Shown here piece by piece: positions 6,724 to 11,568 of a stretch of DNA of 11,568 bases. Each line of letters begins with the position of its first letter. Position 1 is the first letter of the stretch. Below the pieces are notes generated by a model that saw only the letters and a list, made by a program, of their open reading frames with translations, did not search any database and was not told where the DNA came from. This DNA is from an uncultured Lachnospiraceae bacterium (lineage in GTDB: Bacteria > Bacillota_A > Clostridia > Lachnospirales > Lachnospiraceae). Location: the NCBI GenBank assembly GCA_902795985.1, contig CADBNG010000416.1, forward strand, positions 1-11,568, read 5' to 3'. The position numbers and the translations under genes are program-made.

Positions 6724-7709
6724 TGGACAGTTTATTTGCATGGATCCTTCGGGCGATCCCCTTCGGCACGATTATCATGTACGGCGCTCTCGGCGAGATC
6801 CTGACAGAAAAGTCCGGAAACCTGAACCTGGGCGTGCCGGGAATCATGTACCTCGGCGGCTTTGCCGGCTTTGCGGGATCCTATTATTATGAAAAGCTTT
6901 CTCCGAACCCGAGCGGCGCGGTCTGCGTGATCATCGCCCTGGCAGCCTGTATCGCGGCTTCCATGGCGGGCGGACTGATCTACAGCTTTATTACCATTAC
7001 ACTGAGGGCCAATCAGAACGTCACCGGTCTGGCGCTGACCATTTTCGGCATGGGCGTAGCGAATTTCTTCGGCGTTTATATTCTGAACGGCGCTTCCTAT
7101 ACCGCAGCCCCCCTGGCGAATTCCGTGTTCGCGCACAGGATTTTCCCCTTCGGGAGCTCCGGCGTGCCCCAGCTGATCTTCGGCTACGGCTTCCTGGTGT
7201 ATGTCGCGATTATTCTCGCGGTTATTTTCGGCCTGGTGCTGAACCGCACCCACGTGGGACTGAACCTGCGGGCTGTCGGCGAGAATCCGGCGACGGCGGA
7301 TGCCGACGGAATCCAGGTCAACAAATACAAATATCTGGCAACCTGCATCGGCGCGGGAATCTCCGGAATCGGCGGGCTGTATTACGTTCTGGATTACAAC
7401 CACGGCATCTGGGCCACGACGGACCAGATCGAAGCCCTTGGCTGGCTGGCGGTCGCACTGGTCATCTTTACGACCTGGAAGCCCTTTAACGCCATCTGGG
7501 GCGCCTATGTATTCGGGATGTTCTACTGGCTGTATCAGTTCCTGCCGGATATTATCGGACTGAAGGTCGCCGGATATGTAACGGACCTGATTCAGATGGT
7601 TCCGTATGTGGTTACGATCATCGTCCTTGTGGTCGTGAGCCTTAGAAAGAAAAAAGAGGATCAGCCGCCGGCAAGTCTCGGGCTGTCCTATTTCCGGGAG
7701 GACCGTTAA
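6723..7709 (+). CDS. ABC importer permease 2 (NupQ/YufQ-like, BPD_transp_2 family)
   Basis: Second membrane permease of the importer, 328 residues with many hydrophobic segments. The family signature appears early: ALGEILTEKSGNLNLGVPG (about 22-40), matching the NLGVEG motif except that the usual Glu is Pro39. From memory, clostridial relatives of this clade often carry Pro here. The predicted coupling loop is NRTHVGLNLRAVGENPATA followed by GIQVNKYKYLATCIGAGISG. A second conserved stretch, EALGWLAVALVIFTTWKPF, lies in the C-terminal half. The C-terminus is basic and cytosolic (RKKKEDQ). ATG 6723 overlaps the previous stop by one base (TAATG) and is preceded by AAAGGAG at 6712-6718. It is the last gene of the operon; a nested palindrome follows three bases after its stop. 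Confidence 0.92.
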   Translation: MDSLFAWILRAIPFGTIIMYGALGEILTEKSGNLNLGVPGIMYLGGFAGFAGSYYYEKLSPNPSGAVCVIIALAACIAASMAGGLIYSFITITLRANQNVTGLALTIFGMGVANFFGVYILNGASYTAAPLANSVFAHRIFPFGSSGVPQLIFGYGFLVYVAIILAVIFGLVLNRTHVGLNLRAVGENPATADADGIQVNKYKYLATCIGAGISGIGGLYYVLDYNHGIWATTDQIEALGWLAVALVIFTTWKPFNAIWGAYVFGMFYWLYQFLPDIIGLKVAGYVTDLIQMVPYVVTIIVLVVVSLRKKKEDQPPASLGLSYFREDR

Positions 7710-7711
7710 AC

Positions 7712-7770
7712 GGAACCGCGCACAGGGACAGATTTTTGACGGTGTCCCAAGTGCCTTGACGAACGGTTCC
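7712..7770. repeat. Nested imperfect palindrome, REP/MITE-like
   Basis: Outer arms GGAACCG (7712-7718) and CGGTTCC (7764-7770) are perfect. Inside, GCAC (7720-7723) pairs with GTGC (7751-7754) and GGGACA (7725-7730) with TGTCCC (7743-7748), around a 12-base loop. That is 17 base pairs in one extended hairpin, with a 9-base bulge on the right side. There is no T-run for rho-independent termination. The GGAACCG and GGGACA/TGTCCC elements resemble, from memory, interspersed palindromic repeats in clostridial genomes often associated with IS200-like REP transposases. A copy elsewhere cannot be tested in this window. Confidence 0.5.
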
Positions 7771-7789
7771 AAAGGGAGTAGGTTATAAA
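7756..7789 (+). promoter_or_regulatory. Possible metK promoter (weak call)
   Basis: TTGACG (7756-7761) and TATAAA (7784-7789) are the best boxes before metK, but the 22-base spacing is longer than the usual 16-18. Either one box is wrong or spacing is compensated by an activator. The TTGACG lies inside the right side of the nested palindrome. I found no SAM riboswitch core; only about 35 bases separate the -10 candidate from the ribosome site. Confidence 0.25.
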
Positions 7790-7830
7790 AGACCGATAAA
7801 AGGTACGAATTACAGGAGGAAAGTCAATCA

Positions 7831-9021
7831 ATGGAAAAAAGGTTATTCACATCGGAATCGGTAACGGAAGGACATCCGGATAAAATCTGCGACCAGGTAT
7901 CGGATGCGATTCTGGATGCTCTGATGGAGCAGGATCCGATGAGCCGTGTAGCGTGTGAAACGGCTGCCACAACGGGGCTCATTCTCGTAATGGGTCAAAT
8001 TACAACCAAAGCGTATATCGACATCCAGGATATTGTCCGGCGTACGGTCAGCGAGATCGGTTACAACCGCGGAAAATTCGGATTTGACTCCGAGACCTGC
8101 GCGGTCATCACCGCGATTGACAAACAGTCGGCCGATATTGCCATGGGCGTGGATAAGGCGCTGGAAGCAAAAGAAAACAACATGAGCGATGAGGATCTGG
8201 ATGCCATCGGCGCCGGAGACCAGGGCATGATGTTCGGCTATGCCAACAACGAGACGCCGGAATACATGCCGTATCCGATCGCTCTGGCCCACAAGCTTAC
8301 CAGAAAGCTGACGGAAGTCCGCAAGAACGGCACCCTGCCGTATCTCCGTCCGGACGGAAAGAGCCAGGTTACGATCGAATATGATGAGGAAGGCAAGCCC
8401 TTCCGCATCGACGCGGTGGTCCTTTCGACCCAGCACGGACCGGAAGTCTTCCAGGAGCAGATCCATGAAGATATCAAAAAATACGTTTTCGACCCGGTTC
8501 TTCCCAAGAGCATGCTCGACGAAAACACCAAACTGTATATCAACCCCACCGGACGTTTCGTCATCGGCGGACCGAACGGGGACTCCGGCCTGACCGGCCG
8601 TAAGATCATTGTGGATACCTACGGCGGATATGCCCGTCACGGCGGCGGCGCGTTTTCCGGCAAAGACTGCACGAAGGTGGACCGGAGCGCAGCGTACGCG
8701 GCCCGTTATGTCGCGAAGAACATCGTGGCTGCCGGCCTTGCCGATAAATGCGAGATTCAGCTCTCCTACGCGATCGGCGTTGCCCATCCGACCTCGGTCC
8801 AGGTGGAAACCTTCGGTACCGGAAAGCTTTCCGACGAAGCCCTTACCCGCATCGTCCGCGAAAACTTCGACCTCCGTCCGGCCGGCATTATCAAGATGCT
8901 GGACCTGCGCCGTCCGATTTACAAACAGACGGCAGCCTACGGCCACTTCGGCCGGGACGATCTGGATCTCCCCTGGGAGAAGCTGGACAAGGCGGAAGAC
9001 CTGAAAAAGTATCTGAAGTAA
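7831..9021 (+). CDS. metK: S-adenosylmethionine synthetase (methionine adenosyltransferase)
   Basis: Cytosolic enzyme making S-adenosylmethionine from methionine and ATP, releasing phosphate and pyrophosphate; the universal methyl donor step. It has 396 residues, the usual full length. Seen: N-terminal [16 protein letters not shown] with catalytic-site His15 and Asp17; the ATP-binding signature [11 protein letters not shown] at 127-137; the phosphate-loop signature GGGAFSGKD at 271-279; and family stretches LRPDGKSQV and [11 protein letters not shown]. It ends with [14 protein letters not shown] as in other bacterial MetK. Start ATG 7831 has AGGAGG at 7814-7819, 11 bases upstream. It ends at a strong terminator, so it is probably a single-gene unit. 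Nothing is missing or odd in the protein. Confidence 0.98.
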   Translation: MEKRLFTSESVTEGHPDKICDQVSDAILDALMEQDPMSRVACETAATTGLILVMGQITTKAYIDIQDIVRRTVSEIGYNRGKFGFDSETCAVITAIDKQSADIAMGVDKALEAKENNMSDEDLDAIGAGDQGMMFGYANNETPEYMPYPIALAHKLTRKLTEVRKNGTLPYLRPDGKSQVTIEYDEEGKPFRIDAVVLSTQHGPEVFQEQIHEDIKKYVFDPVLPKSMLDENTKLYINPTGRFVIGGPNGDSGLTGRKIIVDTYGGYARHGGGAFSGKDCTKVDRSAAYAARYVAKNIVAAGLADKCEIQLSYAIGVAHPTSVQVETFGTGKLSDEALTRIVRENFDLRPAGIIKMLDLRRPIYKQTAAYGHFGRDDLDLPWEKLDKAEDLKKYLK

Positions 9022-9027
9022 TAAGCG

Positions 9028-9056
9028 GGGGGCTGCGGAAGCAGCTCCCGTTTTTT
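9028..9056 (+). terminator. Rho-independent terminator of metK
   Basis: A 9-bp stem, GGGGGCTGC (9028-9036) with GCAGCTCCC (9041-9049) including one G-T pair, is closed by a GGAA tetraloop of the GNRA class and followed by a run of six T at 9051-9056. It begins seven bases after the metK stop. Confidence 0.92.
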
Positions 9057-9139
9057 AGGCAAAACGGAGATGACGTCCGTCCGCCGGGACAGGAGAGGGA
9101 ATCTCCCGGGACCGATCCCTGCATCATTATGTTTTAAAC

Positions 9140-9144
9140 AGGAG
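9140..9144 (+). promoter_or_regulatory. Ribosome binding site fixing the hydrolase start
   Basis: AGGAG six bases before ATG 9151. An in-frame ATG at 9070 has no such site, lies 14 bases after the metK terminator, and would add 27 residues unlike an esterase N-terminus, so 9151 is preferred. Confidence 0.7.
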
Positions 9145-9150
9145 TACAGA

Positions 9151-9852
9151 ATGAAAAAAGAAATCAGCTGCCTGAATGAAGAACGAAAAGTGACGCTGAC
9201 CGCGTACCTTTGGGAAGATGAAAAAGTCCGCCCGGCGATTCTGGTCCTCCCGGGAGGAGGATACCGGATCTGCGCGGACGGCGAGGCCGATCCGCCGGCG
9301 GAAGCGTATGCCCGGGCCGGCTTTCAGGCGTTTGTCCTCCGGTATACCGTCGGGGACCAGTGCCGGTGGCCGATGCCTCTTGAGGATTACGGGCAGGCCG
9401 TCAGACTGCTGAAAAGCAAAGCCGGAGAGTGGCATCTTGATCCGGACCGAATAGCGGTTGCGGGTTTTTCCGCCGGAGGCCATCTTGCGGCCTGCGCCGC
9501 AACGATGTCCGAGGAACGGCCCGCGGCAGCCGTGCTGGTCTATCCCGCGATCCTTCCGGACTGCATGGATCACTGCCTGCCCGGAACCCCGTACCCGAAT
9601 GAGCATGTGTCGGAATCCACCTGCCCCTGCTTTTTCACCGCAGCCCGCGACGACGATGACGTGGACATCCGCAATACGCTGGTGATGGAGCAGGCTCTGG
9701 CCGAAAAGGGCATCCCCTTTGAAAGCCATATCTATTCCGTGGGCGGACACGCTTTTTCCCTGGGCGTATCTTCTCCCTGGGGCCATGAACTGACGCCGCG
9801 CCTGAAAAACTGGCCGGAGGAAAGCATCGGATGGCTGCGGGAAGTGCTGTGA
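9151..9852 (+). CDS. Alpha/beta hydrolase, BD-FAE / acetyl-esterase-like
   Basis: Predicted cytosolic serine esterase, 233 residues, with no signal peptide. Seen: oxyanion-hole region LPGGGYRIC (the HGGG-type position), nucleophile elbow GFSAGG with Ser107, an acidic cluster RDDDD (Asp167-Asp170) that should supply the catalytic Asp, and the catalytic His200 in GGHAFSLG. Order and spacing match the small esterase/lipase group that includes carbohydrate acetyl-esterases and the BD-FAE-type feruloyl esterases (Pfam PF20434). In gut Clostridia such enzymes often deacetylate plant oligosaccharides after import, but there are no glycoside hydrolases or sugar transporters nearby to support that here. 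Which of the four consecutive Asp residues is catalytic cannot be told. It is transcribed separately from metK, whose terminator lies upstream; no promoter of its own is convincing. Confidence 0.87.
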   Translation: MKKEISCLNEERKVTLTAYLWEDEKVRPAILVLPGGGYRICADGEADPPAEAYARAGFQAFVLRYTVGDQCRWPMPLEDYGQAVRLLKSKAGEWHLDPDRIAVAGFSAGGHLAACAATMSEERPAAAVLVYPAILPDCMDHCLPGTPYPNEHVSESTCPCFFTAARDDDDVDIRNTLVMEQALAEKGIPFESHIYSVGGHAFSLGVSSPWGHELTPRLKNWPEESIGWLREVL

Positions 9853-9895
9853 ACCGTTTCGTGTTTACTGAAAAAGCCTACTGTTTTACTTGCTT

Positions 9896-9924
9896 TTGAA
9901 AATCAATTGACTTATTATTATAGA
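9896..9924 (+). promoter_or_regulatory. Promoter of the VanW-family gene
   Basis: TTGAAA (9896-9901) and TATAGA (9919-9924) are separated by 17 bases. An overlapping alternative is TTGCTT (9890-9895) with TATTAT (9913-9918), also 17 apart. The region is markedly AT-rich compared with its surroundings. Transcription should start at about 9925-9931, inside the inverted repeat that follows. Confidence 0.6.
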
Positions 9925-9954
9925 AATGCCGACGGGGGAGCAGTCCGGCATTTC
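9923..9954. promoter_or_regulatory. Perfect inverted repeat overlapping the VanW promoter start site
   Basis: GAAATGCCG (9923-9931) pairs perfectly with CGGCATTTC (9946-9954) around a 14-base centre; two further pairs (AC 9932-9933 with GT 9943-9944) are possible across a one-base bulge. No T-run follows on either strand, so it is not an obvious terminator. Its position on the -10 box and expected start site fits an operator; a 5'-leader hairpin is the alternative. Confidence 0.5.
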
Positions 9955-9983
9955 AAGTCTTCAGTCAAAGGGGTTATTTTTTC

Positions 9984-11568
9984 ATGGACGAAAACACACC
10001 GGAAATCAATGAACCGGAGTTTCCCGGTTCCGAAAATACAGAACCGAAGAATTCGAAGAAGTGGATTCTTCCCATTGTGATTCTCTGCATCGTCGCAGCG
10101 CTGGTCGTTGCCTATCTTATGCTGTGCGTAAAGGGAGACACGACGGATATTGATACGCAGTATGTGGTAAACGGTGTGAACATCACCGGAATGAGCGCCG
10201 ATCAGGCAGCCCTGAGCATTCAGAAGGTCTGCGATGAGCAGTACGGCGAATCTTCCTATGCGGTTACGGTGGAAAACCGTACGTTCAATATCCCGGTTTA
10301 TCCTTATCTTAAGCTGGATGTTTCCAAAGAAATTGAGCCCGCTGTGTCCTACGACCGCGGACCCTGGCTTTCCCGGGGACTTCGTTACATTCAGAGCATG
10401 ATCTCTGAACCGGAAACGCTGGAATCCACGGTTATGCCGGTCCTTTCCGACGAAGCAGGCCTGATGACAGCAGTGGAGGCGGTTTATGAATCCATCGACC
10501 AGGGACCGGTGGACGGAAGCTGGACGGAAGAAAACGGCATTATTTCCATCACTGCCGGTGTTTCCGGAAAAAGCATTGATAAAGAAGCGGTGTGCAAAGC
10601 AATTGCCGACGGTATCGGACAGAACCAGTACAGCGGCACCGTTCTGGCGGATCTGAAGCTGGCGAAACCGAAAGAAGTGGATATTGAGGAAATCAAAAAA
10701 GCGGTTTATCTCGAGCCGGAAAGCGCGTCCTATGAACGGGACGGCGACGGACTGAAGGTAATCCCGGCCAAAGAAGGCAAAGAAGCGGATGAGAAAGCCA
10801 TTCTTGAAGCCCTTGAAAAAGCGGCGGAAGGAACGACGTTTTCCGTAAAGGAAACCGTGCTGGAGCCTGAGATTACCACAGAAGAAATGGAGCAGATGCT
10901 GCTGAGGGACCTGATCACCCAGTACACCGTTCCGGACGGCGGATCCTGGTCGCAGATTACGAACCAGAGCACAGCCTGTGAAGCGGTTAACGGGACGATT
11001 GTCATGCCGGGCGAGATTTTCTCCTTTAACGAGCAGGTGGGCGATACCACGCCGGATAAAGGCTACGTGGAAGATTATGCCTATGAAAACGACAAACTGG
11101 TCATGCAGTACGGCGGCGGTGTCTGCCGTGTCGCCTCGACTCTGTATGCCGCCCTCCTTTACAGCGATTTCGAGATCGTTACCCGGAATAACCATACAAG
11201 CCCGGTTCATTATCTTCCTCTGGGAATGGACGCGACGGTATCCTATCCGGAACCCGATCTTCAGTTCCTGAACAACCGGACCTATCCCATCCGCGTCGTG
11301 ATGTTCGTCGGAGATGATGGTTATGTTCACGCGGAAATCTGGGGAACCCACGAGGAGGATGATCCCTATGTGGACGTTGAACTGGAATATCAGTCGCCCA
11401 TGGTGGTCGATACCTATCGATATTATTACAACGGGGAAGGCGGGGAGCTGCTTTCTACCGAATATATGCATACGTCCTCCTATCGCGAACTGATTCCGGA
11501 CGAGACCCCGACGCCGACTCCGGAACCGACGCCGGAAGAAACCCAGGCGCCGGAGAATCCGGAGCAGC
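9984..11568 (+). CDS. Membrane-anchored VanW-family protein (3' partial)
   Basis: Cell-envelope protein whose visible part is 528 residues; the gene runs off the window. Order: acidic cytosolic N-terminus (1-26), one transmembrane helix (about 27-49), an extracellular region with two stretches resembling peptidoglycan-binding PG_binding_4 repeats (about 60-180 and 190-300), the VanW domain (about 310-440), a beta-rich segment, then a Pro/Thr/Glu-rich tail from about 506 (TPTPTPEPTPEETQAP). The VanW domain shows MPGEIFSFNEQVGDTTPDKGY, GGGVCRVASTLY with Cys381, and NNHTSPVHYLPLG with His404. Most VanW proteins read GGGxCQ; here Gln is Arg. VanW is named from vancomycin clusters, but its biochemical role is unproven and no other van genes are near, so resistance should not be inferred. 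Start ATG 9984 has AAGGGG at 9968-9973. Confidence 0.9.
   Translation, partial: MDENTPEINEPEFPGSENTEPKNSKKWILPIVILCIVAALVVAYLMLCVKGDTTDIDTQYVVNGVNITGMSADQAALSIQKVCDEQYGESSYAVTVENRTFNIPVYPYLKLDVSKEIEPAVSYDRGPWLSRGLRYIQSMISEPETLESTVMPVLSDEAGLMTAVEAVYESIDQGPVDGSWTEENGIISITAGVSGKSIDKEAVCKAIADGIGQNQYSGTVLADLKLAKPKEVDIEEIKKAVYLEPESASYERDGDGLKVIPAKEGKEADEKAILEALEKAAEGTTFSVKETVLEPEITTEEMEQMLLRDLITQYTVPDGGSWSQITNQSTACEAVNGTIVMPGEIFSFNEQVGDTTPDKGYVEDYAYENDKLVMQYGGGVCRVASTLYAALLYSDFEIVTRNNHTSPVHYLPLGMDATVSYPEPDLQFLNNRTYPIRVVMFVGDDGYVHAEIWGTHEEDDPYVDVELEYQSPMVVDTYRYYYNGEGGELLSTEYMHTSSYRELIPDETPTPTPEPTPEETQAPENPEQ

Noticed and set aside
5782..7772. Long minus-strand open frames of 319 and 346 codons opposite the permeases
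   Set aside because: They are shadows of codon bias. Products are His/Gln/Arg/Asp-rich, lack any domain pattern and have no ribosome site; the plus-strand permeases are unambiguous.
7771..7830. SAM riboswitch before metK
   Set aside because: The leader after any plausible start site is too short, and none of the conserved S-box core is visible.
9084..9109. Inverted repeat CCGGGA/TCCCGG upstream of the hydrolase
   Set aside because: Only 6 bp with a 14-base loop in GC-rich sequence and competing pairings; expected by chance and no promoter lies nearby.
9918..11471. 517-codon open frame on the minus strand opposite the VanW gene
   Set aside because: The plus strand carries a clear VanW protein with recognisable motifs, transmembrane helix and ribosome site. 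The antisense product is rich in Phe, Arg, His and Gly with no motif, as expected from antisense reading of strongly biased codons.
9984..11568. Vancomycin resistance locus
   Set aside because: A VanW domain alone is common in Clostridia envelope proteins; no vanA/B-type ligase, vanH, vanX or VanRS genes are present in the window.

Overview
The window looks like a chromosomal segment from an anaerobic Bacillota of the class Clostridia, probably a gut or rumen lineage of moderate-to-high GC. This rests on the gene families, the AGGAGG-type ribosome binding sites, the compact one-strand layout and a Pro-Thr-Glu-rich VanW-type surface protein. The exact genus is inference. All seven complete genes and the two cut ones are on the + strand. 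I see no rRNA, tRNA, CRISPR array, integrase or transposase gene, and no intergenic gap reaches 300 bases.

Layout. (1) Positions 2-1668 hold a SufC-type ATPase, cut at its 5' end, coupled by a TAATG overlap to a short SufB/SufD-type scaffold. Together they resemble the two-gene minimal SufBC (SMS-type) iron-sulfur system of anaerobes and methanogens. Two strong hairpins follow. (2) Positions 1792-2571 encode a GNAT acetyltransferase. (3) Positions 2620-7709 are an ABC importer operon with a near-consensus promoter: a BMP-family lipoprotein, an intercistronic hairpin, a TTG-initiated tandem-NBD ATPase, and two permeases joined by ATGA and TAATG overlaps. This is the architecture of nucleoside (NupNOPQ/BmpA-NupABC) and riboflavin (RfuABCD) importers; purine nucleoside is the first guess for substrate. 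(4) A 59-base nested palindrome resembling a REP/MITE-type repeat separates the operon from metK (7831-9021), which ends in a textbook rho-independent terminator. (5) Positions 9151-9852 encode a small alpha/beta hydrolase. (6) A promoter with an overlapping perfect inverted repeat precedes a large membrane-anchored VanW-family protein that runs off the 3' end.

The segments look functionally separate: Fe-S assembly, uptake of a nucleoside-like solute, SAM synthesis and cell-envelope maintenance. Only the importer and the sufCB pair are clear operons. I do not see a convincing undescribed multi-gene system. The most useful leads are non-coding (the nested palindrome, the promoter-overlapping inverted repeat, the strong excess of the palindrome TCCGGA) plus the minimal SufBC pair and the asymmetric decay of the importer ATPase sites.
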